Origin: JABDOU01 sp041609995
GTDB lineage: Bacteria; Actinomycetota; Acidimicrobiia; Spongiisociales; SHLN01
NCBI GenBank assembly: GCA_041609995.1
Contig: JBFIPU010000042.1
Location: 1 to 21,406, forward strand
Reading direction: 5' to 3'
Length of the DNA: 21,406 nucleotides
Below the pieces are notes generated by a model. That model saw only the letters and a list, made by a program, of their open reading frames with translations. It was not told the origin of the DNA and made no database searches. Numbering within the stretch: the stretch's first letter is position 1; the number at the start of each line of letters is the position of its first letter. Positions 12,898 to 21,406 of this stretch are shown here, piece by piece. The translations under genes were made by a program, and so were the position numbers.

Positions 12898-15800
12898 ATC
12901 AACGCCCGGGTCCCCAGCAGCTCTTTCAGCTCCGCATAGAGGGCGCTGCGCGGTTCCACGGCGAACTCCTCGCCCAGCCTGAGAACCTTGGGTGCCGACC
13001 CGGCGTTGGTCATGTGTAGGAACACCGGTGCCGTTCCCGGGTGGTTCGCCAGCACCCCTTTGAGGTCTGCAACCAGGTTCTTGGACAATCGTGAGGCGGC
13101 GACCTGCACCCGGACAACCGCCTCTTCCGTCAAATCCGGCTCGAACACCTCTTGTGCCACCACCTTGACGGCGTCGCCCCGATGGTCCAGCCGTCCCCGC
13201 ACGACCACGATTGCGTCGGGGCGGATCAATGGGCCGATCTCGGCAACCATTTTCGGAAAACAGATCACCTCCACGGAGCCCTCGAGATCCTCCAACTCGA
13301 AGAACACCATTGGATCTCCCTTGCGGGTGTAGCGCCGCGAGATCGCCGCGATCACTCCCGCCACAGAGACCTGGTCGCCGTTCTTCATGTCTTCCAGTGT
13401 CGAGATCGCATCGCCGGCGTGCTTGCGCAAGGACCCACTGACGCCCAGCAACGGATGATCGGAGACGTACAGGCCCAGCATCTCCTTCTCGAACGAAAGG
13501 CGAGTTCGCTTTTCCCACGCCTGATCCGGGACGTCGATCGGCTCCGGTTCGATCGGAGAGTCGGCGCCCCCGAACAGGCTGAACTGGCCCATGTCCTCCG
13601 CCCGCCTCCGCGTGACGGTGGCGTCGAGCACCTGTTCGAACACCATCATGAGACCCCGGCGGGTATAGCCCATGGCGTCGAACGCCCCGGCCTTGATCAG
13701 CGATTCGATGGTTCGTTTGTTCAGCACGCCGAGGTCCACCCGGTCGACAAAATCCCGCAGATCTTCGAACGGGCCGGACCGGCGGGCGTCGAGGATCGCC
13801 TGCACCACCGCCTCGCCCACGTTGCGGATCGCCGACAGGCCAAAGGGAACAGTTCCGTCCCGGGCCACGAAATCCAATTCGGAGCGGTTCACGCACGGAG
13901 CCAACACCTCGACTCCCATGGCCCGGCACTCGTTGAGGTAGACAGCGGTACGGTCCTTGTTGCTCTTCGTCGAGGTGAGGAGGGCAGCCATGTATTCGGC
14001 CGGATAGTGGGCTTTGAGCCAGGCCGTTTGGTAGGCAACGAGACCATAGGCGGCGGCGTGGGACTTGTTGAATCCGTAGCCGGCGAAGTGCCCGATCAAA
14101 TCGAAGATGCGGCGGGCCAGCGCCTCAGGGTGGCCGTTGGACACCGCTCCTTTCGTGAACAACTCCTCTTGCTCGGCCATCACCGACGGGATTTTCTTGC
14201 CCATGGCCTTGCGCAGCACATCGGCTTCGGCCATGGTGAAGCCGGCCAGCACCTGGGCCACCTGCATCACCTGTTCCTGGTACACCATGATTCCGTAGGT
14301 GTCGCCGAGGATCGGCTCCAGCTCGGCTTTCAGGGCCGCCAGCTCGGCATCGAGCAAGACCACCTCCTCGCGGCCGTTCTTGCGGTTGGCGTAGCTGTTG
14401 TGCATCCCCGCCCCCAGCGGGCCCGGACGGTACAGCGACACCAGGGCAACGATGTCCTCAAAGCGATCGGGGCGCAGGTTGCGCATCAACGACCGCATCG
14501 CATTGCCCTCGAGCTGGAACACCCCGATCGAATCTCCCCGCTGCAGCATCTCGTATACGACGGGGTCGTCGAGCGGAATGGAGTCGATGTCGATCCGTTC
14601 GCCCGTTGTCTCCTCGATCAGTTCCAGCGAGCGTTCGATCGTCGACAGGTTGCGAAGCCCGAGGAAATCCATCTTGAGCAGCCCGAGCGCCTCGACGGCG
14701 TGCATTTCGTACTGGGTCACGACCTCGCCGTCTTCCCCTTTGCGTTGCGTGGGCACGATGTCGGGCAGCGGCACCGGCGAGATGACGACCGCCGCGGCGT
14801 GGATCGAGTCCTGCCGACGCAACCCTTCCAGGCCGCGGGCGGTTTCCACGACCTGCTGCGCCTCGGGGTCGGTGGCGATCAGATCACGCAGGCCGGCCGC
14901 GGCCGTGAAAAAGTCCTTGGTCGTTGCGTCATCTTCGGGAAGCGGTTCGACCAGGCACTGATCCAGGGTGGCATCGACTCCCAGAATCGAAGGGGGCATC
15001 GCTTTTGCCACCCGATCGCCGACTCCGTACGGCAGACCGAGCACCCGGGCGGCGTCACGAAGAGCCTGGCGGCCCTTGATCGTGGAGAACGTGATGATCT
15101 GGGCGACGTGATCACTGCCGTACCGCTCGGCACAGTACCTGATCATCTCCCCGCGATAGCGCTCGTCGAAATCCATGTCGATGTCGGGCATCTGCCGGCG
15201 TCCCGGGTTGAGGAACCGCTCGAAGATCAAGCCGTATTCGAGCGGATCCAGGCCGGTGATCCCCAGCGAGTAGGCAACGATCGAGCCGGCGGCGCTGCCC
15301 CGGCCGGGGCCGATGCGGATCTGCTGCTCGTTGGCATACCTGATCAGATCCCACACGATCAAAAAGTAGGCGGGAAAACCCATGTCCTCGATCACGGCCA
15401 GCTCGTAGTCGATGCGCTCGCGCACATCGGGAAGCAGCGGGTCACCGTACCGCCGCCGGGCGCCTTCCATGACCAACTGGCGCAGATAGGACGCCTCGGT
15501 CTCTCCCGGAGGAACCGGGAACCTCGGGAGCAGGATGTTGCCGAACTCGAGATCCACCTTCGCCCGTTCGGCGATCCACAGCGTGTTGTCGCACGCCCCG
15601 GGGAATTCCTCACCGGGAAAGAGCGTGCGCATCTCCTCGGCCGACTTCAGGAAGAAGCCCTCGCCGTTGAATTTGAACCGGCCTGGCTCGTCCCGGGTGG
15701 CGCCGGTCTGGATACACAGCAGCACGTCGTGGGCCTCGGCTTCGTCGGCGAAGGTGTAATGGGCATCGTTGGCCGCCAGCAGCGGAGCTCCGGTGGCGAG

Positions 15801-16421
15801 GGAGATGGCCAGGAGGTCGTTCATGATCCGATGCTGCGCGTCGATCCCGTGATTCTGGACCTCGATGAAGAAATGGTCTTTGCCGAAGATGTCCTGGTAT
15901 TCGCCTGCGGCCGCCAGCGCCGCATCGAAGTCTCGCTCGATGTGGACGTTGCCCTCTTCCACCGATGCATCGGGGGCGAGCAACTGGGCCACTTCTCCTC
16001 CCAGGCACCCGGACGTGGCGATGATCCCCTCGCTGTGCTCCGCCAGGAGCTCCTTGTCCATGCGCGGTTTGTAGTAATACCCCTCGTGGAAAGCCCGGGA
16101 GGCGAGCCGCAACAGGTTCTGGTATCCCGTCTGGTTCTCGGCGAGCAAGGTCAAGTGGTACCGCACGTCCTCGGTGCGGGGCGGCCGGTCGAACCGCGAC
16201 CCCGGCGTCACGTAGGCCTCGATTCCGAGGATCGGATTCACGCCGACCTGCTTGGCCTCCTGGTAGAAGTCCACCACGCCGTACAGGACGCCGTGGTCGG
16301 TGATGGCGACCGCGGGCTGACCCAGCTCGGCAGCCCGGGCCACCACATCCTTGACCCGGGCCGCGCCATCGAGCATGGAGAACTCTGTGTGGAGATGAAG
16401 GTGCGCGAAGGAGTCGCTCAT
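12894..16421 (-). CDS. dnaE: DNA polymerase III alpha subunit (DnaE1) with intact PHP domain
   Basis: The replicative polymerase catalytic subunit, 1175 residues. The N-terminal PHP domain retains all nine metal ligands expected of an active proofreading exonuclease (H9, H11, D18, H43, E68, H89, C139, D219, H221), as in M. tuberculosis DnaE1 and unlike E. coli. The polymerase core shows GPGRGSAAGS (371-380), the catalytic aspartates D413 and D415 in PDIDMDFD, and the third in LKMDFLGL. The tail carries helix-hairpin-helix and OB-fold regions, ending in LLGTRALI. A fitting Shine-Dalgarno GAGGAG precedes ATG 16421. It is downstream of rluD after 47 bp; its stop interlocks with the convergent ATPase gene, leaving no room for a terminator. 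Confidence 0.98.
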   Translation of the reverse strand: MSDSFAHLHLHTEFSMLDGAARVKDVVARAAELGQPAVAITDHGVLYGVVDFYQEAKQVGVNPILGIEAYVTPGSRFDRPPRTEDVRYHLTLLAENQTGYQNLLRLASRAFHEGYYYKPRMDKELLAEHSEGIIATSGCLGGEVAQLLAPDASVEEGNVHIERDFDAALAAAGEYQDIFGKDHFFIEVQNHGIDAQHRIMNDLLAISLATGAPLLAANDAHYTFADEAEAHDVLLCIQTGATRDEPGRFKFNGEGFFLKSAEEMRTLFPGEEFPGACDNTLWIAERAKVDLEFGNILLPRFPVPPGETEASYLRQLVMEGARRRYGDPLLPDVRERIDYELAVIEDMGFPAYFLIVWDLIRYANEQQIRIGPGRGSAAGSIVAYSLGITGLDPLEYGLIFERFLNPGRRQMPDIDMDFDERYRGEMIRYCAERYGSDHVAQIITFSTIKGRQALRDAARVLGLPYGVGDRVAKAMPPSILGVDATLDQCLVEPLPEDDATTKDFFTAAAGLRDLIATDPEAQQVVETARGLEGLRRQDSIHAAAVVISPVPLPDIVPTQRKGEDGEVVTQYEMHAVEALGLLKMDFLGLRNLSTIERSLELIEETTGERIDIDSIPLDDPVVYEMLQRGDSIGVFQLEGNAMRSLMRNLRPDRFEDIVALVSLYRPGPLGAGMHNSYANRKNGREEVVLLDAELAALKAELEPILGDTYGIMVYQEQVMQVAQVLAGFTMAEADVLRKAMGKKIPSVMAEQEELFTKGAVSNGHPEALARRIFDLIGHFAGYGFNKSHAAAYGLVAYQTAWLKAHYPAEYMAALLTSTKSNKDRTAVYLNECRAMGVEVLAPCVNRSELDFVARDGTVPFGLSAIRNVGEAVVQAILDARRSGPFEDLRDFVDRVDLGVLNKRTIESLIKAGAFDAMGYTRRGLMMVFEQVLDATVTRRRAEDMGQFSLFGGADSPIEPEPIDVPDQAWEKRTRLSFEKEMLGLYVSDHPLLGVSGSLRKHAGDAISTLEDMKNGDQVSVAGVIAAISRRYTRKGDPMVFFELEDLEGSVEVICFPKMVAEIGPLIRPDAIVVVRGRLDHRGDAVKVVAQEVFEPDLTEEAVVRVQVAASRLSKNLVADLKGVLANHPGTAPVFLHMTNAGSAPKVLRLGEEFAVEPRSALYAELKELLGTRALI

Positions 16422-16441
16422 CTGCTCCTCGGTGCGGGGGA

Positions 16442-16468
16442 ATTACAACGGTGTGGTTTTGATGTTAG
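16442..16468 (-). promoter_or_regulatory. Possible dnaE promoter
   Basis: Between rluD and dnaE, on the minus strand, CTAACA (16468..16463) resembles a -35 and TGTAAT (16447..16442) a -10, with a 15-bp spacer, shorter than usual. The AT-rich patch stands out from the GC-rich surroundings. It would give dnaE its own start of transcription with a leader of about 14-20 bases carrying GAGGAG. Confidence 0.33.
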
Positions 16469-17398
16469 TTAGCGGTCCGGGACCGAGTCCAACCCGGTGC
16501 CCAAGCTCGCGAGACTTTCTCTTAGCTCGTCGGGAAGCGAGCTGACCACTTCGTGCTCGTGACCAGTTGGGTCCACGAAGCGGAGCTCTTCGGCGTGGAG
16601 CCACACGCGACCGGGATCGATCCCGACAGGGCCGGCTCCCCCATACAGGCCATCGCCGACCAGTGGATGACCGATCGACGCGAAGTGCACTCGGATCTGG
16701 TGCGTGCGTCCGGTCTCGAGCCGGACCCGGGCCATGGACAGGCCGGGGTCGGGCCACCGTTCCAGCCGCTCGTAATGGGTGAGGGCGTCCCGCCCGCCCG
16801 CCACCACCGCGAACCTGGTGGGCAATCGCCGATCGCGGGCGATCGGCGCATCGATGGTGCCCGAGCCGAACTCCAGGACGTTGTGACAAACCGTTCGGTA
16901 GAGCCGCCCGACACGTCGGCCGGCCAGCTCGGCGCTGAGAAACTCATATGCCGGCTGTGTTTTGGCGACCAGCAGCGCACCCGAGGTGTCCTTGTCGAGC
17001 CGGTGCACGAGACCCCAGCGGTTCTCCTGCCCCACCCCTTCGAGCTGTGGCCATTTGGCCAACAATCCGGCAGCAAGCGTCGGTTCGACAGTCCCCGAGC
17101 CAGGGTGGGTGACGAGGCCGGACGGCTTGTCGACCACCGCCAGGTCCGGACTGTCGAACAGCACGTCCAGCTCGATGTCCACCGGGACCAGGCCGCGGTT
17201 CGGCTCGGGCATCTCCACCCACAGCACGGTGCCCGGCTCGAGGCGGTCCGAGCGCCGAAGCGGCGCCCCGTCGAGGCGACCGATCGCCGCTCGCTCGAAG
17301 AGCCGTGCAACAGTGGAGCGGGTCAGCTCTGCCAGCTTCGCTACCGCCCGATCCGCCCGCTCCCCTGCCAGTTCCGCCGGAATCTCAAACCGGGTCAT
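16469..17398 (-). CDS. rluD: RluA/RluD-family 23S rRNA pseudouridine synthase
   Basis: This enzyme isomerises uridines in rRNA to pseudouridine. The 309-residue protein has an N-terminal S4 RNA-binding domain (about 14-60) followed by the catalytic domain with D135 in GLVHRLDKDTSG, the family signature, VDKPSGLVTHPG near 89, and RLETGRTHQIRVHF further on. The S4 domain points to the RluD/RluC side of the family; which uridines are modified is not decidable by eye. ATG 17398 was chosen because the sequence MTRFEIPAELAGERADR begins the S4 domain normally and overlaps lspA by 14 bp; the start at 17431 would add an eleven-residue basic piece from within lspA. The lspA-rluD order is widespread. 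Confidence 0.93.
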   Translation of the reverse strand: MTRFEIPAELAGERADRAVAKLAELTRSTVARLFERAAIGRLDGAPLRRSDRLEPGTVLWVEMPEPNRGLVPVDIELDVLFDSPDLAVVDKPSGLVTHPGSGTVEPTLAAGLLAKWPQLEGVGQENRWGLVHRLDKDTSGALLVAKTQPAYEFLSAELAGRRVGRLYRTVCHNVLEFGSGTIDAPIARDRRLPTRFAVVAGGRDALTHYERLERWPDPGLSMARVRLETGRTHQIRVHFASIGHPLVGDGLYGGAGPVGIDPGRVWLHAEELRFVDPTGHEHEVVSSLPDELRESLASLGTGLDSVPDR

Positions 17399-17891
17399 TG
17401 ATTTCGCTCTTCTGCATCTCGGATTCCGCACGCGGGAAGAACGAGAACAGGAGAGCCAGCGCCACGCCTACCGTGATGGCCGAATCGGCGATGTTGAACA
17501 CGGGGATGAATCCGACGTCGATGAAGTCCACGACGGACCCATCGGCGATACCGTCGGCCCGCAGGAAACGATCTGCAGCGTTCCCGAGAGCACCGCCGAT
17601 GATCAGCCCGTACACCACGAGCTCATAGTTGAGGGTGCTGCGGCCGGCAACAACCCACAGAAACACGGCGATGCCGAGCGCCAGGAACGCGATGGCCGAG
17701 CCCAGGCCCTCGAAACTGGAGAAGGCCGCGCCCGAGTTGAAGGTCAACCGGAAGGTGAGGAACCCCTCGACCAGTTCCACGGGTCCGTCCTGGAGCACCC
17801 GCTGGGCCCAAGCCTTGGTCGCCTGGTCCAGGACGACGATGAGACCGGCGATGGTGGCGGTGGTCGTGCGCTTCAACGACGGCTGGCGCAT
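17385..17891 (-). CDS. lspA: Prolipoprotein signal peptidase (signal peptidase II)
   Basis: LspA cuts the signal peptide from lipid-modified prolipoproteins; the cytochrome c at 2588 is one likely client. The 168-residue protein has four hydrophobic segments and all conserved family boxes: VLDQATKAW near 20, FNSGAAFS at 51-58, GNAADR with catalytic D107, VVDFIDVGF, and FNIADSAI with catalytic D136. ATG 17891 gives a standard-length protein and overlaps the TraR/DksA-type gene by 19 bp. The frame extends upstream to 17954, but those 21 residues are not LspA-like and would double the overlap. No T-tract or terminator separates it from rluD, which it overlaps. Confidence 0.96.
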   Translation of the reverse strand: MRQPSLKRTTTATIAGLIVVLDQATKAWAQRVLQDGPVELVEGFLTFRLTFNSGAAFSSFEGLGSAIAFLALGIAVFLWVVAGRSTLNYELVVYGLIIGGALGNAADRFLRADGIADGSVVDFIDVGFIPVFNIADSAITVGVALALLFSFFPRAESEMQKSEINDPV

Positions 17892-18244
17892 GACACGCAC
17901 ACCGTCGTATACGGGAGCGCCTCCAGGCGCGCGACCGGTATTGCGGTTTCGCAACCCTCACAGATGCCGTAGCTGTTGTTTTTGATGCGTTGCTCGGCGT
18001 TCTTGACTTTGCGGAGGAGGTCCTCGGTGTTGGCGGCGATCGAGAGCTCCTTCTCGTACTCGAACGCCATGGTTCCGCCCTCGACCGAATCGGCCGAGGG
18101 GTTGCGCTCCGAGGCCGACTCGGATGCCTTGGCCTGTTCCCGCTCCTCTTCCAGCTCTTTGAGCAGCGCTTCGAGCCGCCCGCGCTCGTCCTCCAAGCGC
18201 TTCTTGAACTTCGTGACAGTCGATTTGGCGAGCTTGCGAGCCAT
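17873..18244 (-). CDS. TraR/DksA-type zinc-finger protein
   Basis: A 123-residue protein of the DksA/TraR superfamily. Residues 10-48 form a charged coiled-coil-like stretch (KRLEDERGRLEALLKEL); the C-terminal half ends in a C4 zinc finger, C95-x2-C98 and C116-x2-C119, in the family context YGICEGCETAIPVARL. DksA itself enters the RNA polymerase secondary channel and acts with ppGpp, using acidic DxxDxA residues at its coiled-coil tip; I do not see that motif here, so the same activity should not be assumed. ATG 18244 is preceded by AGGA and is better than the upstream TTG at 18271. It leads the lspA-rluD-dnaE cluster. Confidence 0.9.
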   Translation of the reverse strand: MARKLAKSTVTKFKKRLEDERGRLEALLKELEEEREQAKASESASERNPSADSVEGGTMAFEYEKELSIAANTEDLLRKVKNAEQRIKNNSYGICEGCETAIPVARLEALPYTTVCVSCASRR

Positions 18245-18332
18245 GGGGATCCTGCTTGAGTTGGCGGGCAACCTAGCACGTCTCGTCGGTTATCGGGTGA
18301 TTCCCCGGCCAGGGCTAGCCTTCAGCGCTCAC
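18245..18332. promoter_or_regulatory. Divergent promoter region between the TraR/DksA gene and ileS
   Basis: In this 88-bp gap, TAGGTT (18275..18270, minus) can act as -10 for the TraR/DksA-lspA-rluD cluster, giving a leader of about 19 bases that includes AGGA. TAGCCT (18316-18321, plus) can act as -10 for ileS with a leader of four or five bases. The same TAGCCT appears before the ATPase pair. No -35 element is convincing, and the gap is too short to hold a T-box riboswitch. Confidence 0.4.
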
Positions 18333-21300
18333 ATGGCAGGCTTTACCCGTGTACCCCCATCAGTCGATTTCGCCGTTCTCGACCGTCGCGTCCTCCATCT
18401 GTGGGATGAGCTGGACGCCTTTGCCCGTTCGGTGGAAGAGCGCCCGGTGAACAAGCCGTACACGTTCTACGACGGTCCCCCTTTCGCCAGCGGCAGCATG
18501 CACTATGGGCACCTGCTGGCCGGCATCATCAAAGACATCGTGCCCCGATTCTGGACCATGCAGGGCTACCGGGTGGAGCGCCGCTTCGGGTGGGATACGC
18601 ACGGGTTGCCGGTCGAGATGGAGGTCGAACGCGAGCTGGGTATCTCGGGACCTCGCCAGATCCACGAATTCGGCGTGGACAGGTTCAACGAGGCGTGCCG
18701 GGCGCTGGTCAACGTCACCACGGAGGAATGGGAGACCATCACCCGCCGCATCGGGCGCTGGGTCGATTTCGAGAACGACTACAAGACCATGGACCCGGAT
18801 TTCATGGAAACGGTGTGGTGGGTGTTTCGCCAACTGTGGGACAAAGGGTTGGTCTACCGCGACTACAAGGTCCTGCCATATTCGTTCGGGGCCGCCACGC
18901 CGCTGTCCAACTTCGAGCTGAACCTGGGCGGGTATCGGGATGTCGAGGATCCTTCGATCACCGTACGGTTCCGCGTCCGACAAGACCATGGACCGGTGCG
19001 GGCCGGCGACTGGTTGCTGGCATGGACGACCACGCCCTGGACCATCCCCGCCAACCTGGCCATCACCGTGGGCCCGGACATCTCCTACGCGGCCGTCGAG
19101 CGAGGCGGGGATCGCTATTGGGTGGCGACCGACTTGATCGAAGCCGTCTTCGATGAGGCCCTGGCGCCGGCCACCGAGGCCACCGGCGCCGACCTGATCG
19201 GCGTCTCCTACGACCCGCCATTCGACGAATTCGAGGACGAGCGCGCCAATGGCGCCTTCGTGGTGATCGCGGGAGTCGATGTCACCACCGAGGAGGGCAC
19301 GGCGCTGGTCCACTCCGCTCCCGCATTCGGCGAGGCCGACTTCGAGGCGATGCAGGCGGCCGGCATCGCCGCCGTGGTCGACCCGATCGACTGGGAGGCC
19401 CGATTCGACAGCTCGATCCGTGAGATCCAGGACATGAACGTCAAGGAGGCAGATCCGGTCATCATCGGTCTGCTGCAGGAGCGCGGGGCGCTGGTGAAGA
19501 ACGAGCGCACTGTCCACAGCTACCCGTTCTGCTACCGGACCGACACGCCCCTGATCTACAAGGCCATTCCCACCTGGTTCGTGGCCGTCGAACAAATCCG
19601 GGATCGCATGGTGGAGCTCAACGGCAAGATCCACTGGGTTCCCGAACACGTCGGTTCGAAGCGGTTCGGCAACTGGCTGGAGGGGGCCCGGGACTGGGCC
19701 ATCAGCCGCAACCGCTATTGGGGCTCATGCATCCCGGTATGGGAATGCGCCGATTGCCGACACCAGGTGTGCGTGGGCAGCCGCCGGGAACTCGAGGAGC
19801 TGTCAGGGGTCTACCCCGAGGACCTGCACAAGCACTTCGTCGACCAGATCACCTTCCCTTGCTCCGTATGCGGGGAAGGCCTCATGTCGCGAGTCCCCGA
19901 GGTGCTCGACTGCTGGTTCGAATCCGGTTCCATGCCCTACGCCCAGCTCCACTACCCGTTCGAGAACAAGGAGAAGTTCGAGGCCGGTTTTCCAGCCGAC
20001 TTCATCGCGGAGGGGCTCGACCAGACGCGGGGCTGGTTCTATACCCTGGTGGTTCTGGCGGCCGCCCTCTTTGACGAGATCTCGTTCCAGAACGTGATCG
20101 TGAACGGCCTCATCCTCGCCGAGGACGGCCGCAAGATGTCGAAGCGGCTCAAGAACTACCCGGCCCCCGAGGAGGTGCTCGACTCCTTCGGCGCCGACGC
20201 CATCCGGGCTTACCTGATCGACTCCCCGGTCCTACGGGCAGAGCCTTTTCGTTTCTCCGAGGAAGGCGTGAAGAACGTCGTCCGCACCGTGCTGTTGCCG
20301 CTGTGGAACGCCTATTCATTCTTCACCACCTACGCCGAGGCGGACGGCATCACCCAGGCCGACCTCGAGAGCGCGCCTCCTGTGGCCGAGCGTACCGAGC
20401 TGGATCGATGGATCCTCTCCACGCTTCAGACCCTGGTGACCTCCGTCGACGACCAGATGCGCGGGTACTACCTCTACGAGGTGGTCGGCCCCACGCTGCA
20501 TTTCATCGACGACCTCACCAATTGGTACGTGCGGAGGTCCCGCCGGCGTTTCTGGCGAAGCCGCGCGGAGGACCCGGCCGACAAGGCGGCGGCGTTCGCC
20601 ACGCTTTACGAGGTCTTGGTCACCTTCAGCCAGGTCCTGGCACCCGTGCTGCCGTTCATCACCGAGGAGATCTATCAGGGGTTGGTGGCGAGCCGGGATG
20701 CGGACGCCCCGCCCAGCGTGCACCTCGCCCGATTCCCCGAACCCGATCGCAGCCAGGTCGATTCGGCTCTCGAACACGACATGGCCACGATCCGCAATGT
20801 CGTTACGCTGGCGCACTCACTGCGGGCCCAGCACGGCCTGGGCGTGCGCCAGCCGCTCCCCGCCCTCACGGTGATGTCCACCGATGCCACGGCCCTGGCC
20901 GCCGCCGAACACTTCTCCCCCATCATCACCGAAGAGCTGAACGTGAAGAGCGTGAAGACCTCGGACGACGACGCCTGGGCAGTGGAAACCTCCGCCAAGG
21001 CCAATTTCAAGATCCTCGGCCCCAAGCTGGGAGCCGACGTGCAGAAGGTGGCGGCCGGCTTGAGCGAGCTGTCGGAGGACCAGATCCAGCAACTCATCTC
21101 GGGTCAGACGGTCGAGGTGGCCGGCCACACGGTGGCGCCCGAAGATGTGGTACTAGCGCGCACCCCCCGAGCGGGTGTCGTGGTTGCCAGCGACGGCCTT
21201 CTCAGCGTGGCGCTGGACACTGCACTGACGCCCGACCTGGTTGATGAGGGTCGAGCGCGGGATGTCATCAACCGCGTCCAGAACGCTCGCCGGGACGCCG

Positions 21301-21406
21301 ACCTCCACGTGAGCGATCGGATCGAGTTGACGCTCGCCACCGACTCCGATGAACTGGCACGGGCCATCGAGGTGCACCGCGAGCTCATCGCGGCGGAGGT
21401 GCTGGC
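18333..21406 (+). CDS. ileS: Isoleucyl-tRNA synthetase, C-terminus cut by window end
   Basis: The frame is open from ATG 18333 to the last base (1024 complete codons), so the window lacks only about the last 30 codons. It charges tRNA-Ile and edits mischarged valine. Visible class I motifs: HYGH at 57-60 within PFASGSMHYGHLLAG, KMSKR at 601-605, and WDTHGLP near 86. The editing domain shows WTTTPWTIPANLA and HSAPAFGEADF from residue 327. Two CxxC pairs (C472/C475 and C510/C513) flank a zinc-binding insertion. It resembles M. tuberculosis IleRS and belongs to the eukaryotic-like group, which includes forms tolerant to mupirocin. No in-frame stop interrupts it. Confidence 0.97.
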   Translation, partial: MAGFTRVPPSVDFAVLDRRVLHLWDELDAFARSVEERPVNKPYTFYDGPPFASGSMHYGHLLAGIIKDIVPRFWTMQGYRVERRFGWDTHGLPVEMEVERELGISGPRQIHEFGVDRFNEACRALVNVTTEEWETITRRIGRWVDFENDYKTMDPDFMETVWWVFRQLWDKGLVYRDYKVLPYSFGAATPLSNFELNLGGYRDVEDPSITVRFRVRQDHGPVRAGDWLLAWTTTPWTIPANLAITVGPDISYAAVERGGDRYWVATDLIEAVFDEALAPATEATGADLIGVSYDPPFDEFEDERANGAFVVIAGVDVTTEEGTALVHSAPAFGEADFEAMQAAGIAAVVDPIDWEARFDSSIREIQDMNVKEADPVIIGLLQERGALVKNERTVHSYPFCYRTDTPLIYKAIPTWFVAVEQIRDRMVELNGKIHWVPEHVGSKRFGNWLEGARDWAISRNRYWGSCIPVWECADCRHQVCVGSRRELEELSGVYPEDLHKHFVDQITFPCSVCGEGLMSRVPEVLDCWFESGSMPYAQLHYPFENKEKFEAGFPADFIAEGLDQTRGWFYTLVVLAAALFDEISFQNVIVNGLILAEDGRKMSKRLKNYPAPEEVLDSFGADAIRAYLIDSPVLRAEPFRFSEEGVKNVVRTVLLPLWNAYSFFTTYAEADGITQADLESAPPVAERTELDRWILSTLQTLVTSVDDQMRGYYLYEVVGPTLHFIDDLTNWYVRRSRRRFWRSRAEDPADKAAAFATLYEVLVTFSQVLAPVLPFITEEIYQGLVASRDADAPPSVHLARFPEPDRSQVDSALEHDMATIRNVVTLAHSLRAQHGLGVRQPLPALTVMSTDATALAAAEHFSPIITEELNVKSVKTSDDDAWAVETSAKANFKILGPKLGADVQKVAAGLSELSEDQIQQLISGQTVEVAGHTVAPEDVVLARTPRAGVVVASDGLLSVALDTALTPDLVDEGRARDVINRVQNARRDADLHVSDRIELTLATDSDELARAIEVHRELIAAEVL

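Noticed and set aside
13152..16472. A plus-strand open frame of over 1100 codons opposite dnaE.
   Set aside because: It is the antisense shadow of a GC-rich gene: it is full of His, Arg, Gly and Asp with no family motif, while the minus strand is unmistakably DnaE.
17892..17954. An extended LspA starting at 17954.
   Set aside because: The first 21 residues are basic and Gly/Pro-rich and lie within the coding end of the TraR/DksA-type gene; the ATG at 17891 gives a standard-length LspA.
18360..19649. A 429-codon minus-strand frame opposite ileS.
   Set aside because: The plus strand encodes clear IleRS motifs in one uninterrupted frame; the minus frame shows only shadow composition (many His, Asp, Val and Gly).

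Overview
The window is ordinary-looking chromosome from a high-GC Gram-positive bacterium. Actinobacteriota is well supported: an IleRS that closely resembles the mycobacterial enzyme as I remember it, a TraR/DksA-lspA-rluD-dnaE neighbourhood, a paired ArsA/Get3-like ATPase locus near nth, frequent 4-bp stop/start overlaps, and TANNNT boxes sitting close to start codons. Acidimicrobiia or a related deep class is a guess. I see no mobile element, phage, CRISPR array, tRNA or rRNA.

Left block (1-5991, all minus strand, so read right to left): ccdA - trpE - ygfZ - a small lipoprotein cytochrome c - trpC - trpF - trpB - trpA (only its first 18 codons are inside). Every gene after trpE overlaps the previous one by 4-11 bp, so this is one translationally coupled unit joining tryptophan synthesis with a haem protein, an Fe-S maintenance protein and a cytochrome c thiol-redox protein. 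trpD and trpG are not in the cluster.

Middle block (5992-10876): a 131-bp divergent region, then an MFS transporter (plus strand) whose C-terminal tail is encoded antisense to the end of a MATE exporter; nth and MATE (minus strand) form a pair; then a two-helix membrane protein, a large hairpin, thyA, a four-copy 16-bp tandem repeat upstream of thyA, and a 70-residue protein I cannot name.

Right block (11012-21406): two overlapping ArsA/Get3-like ATPases (plus strand) whose P-loops are degenerate in complementary ways; they converge on dnaE with interlocked stop codons. On the minus strand TraR/DksA-type protein, lspA, rluD and dnaE run as one cluster. ileS starts divergently at 18333 and leaves the window about 30 codons before its expected end.

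The best candidates for something undescribed are the complementary-lysine ATPase pair, the cytochrome-in-trp operon, and the repeat and hairpin structures on either side of thyA. Most genes are core housekeeping. Promoter calls rest on -10-like boxes only; I found no convincing -35 elements.
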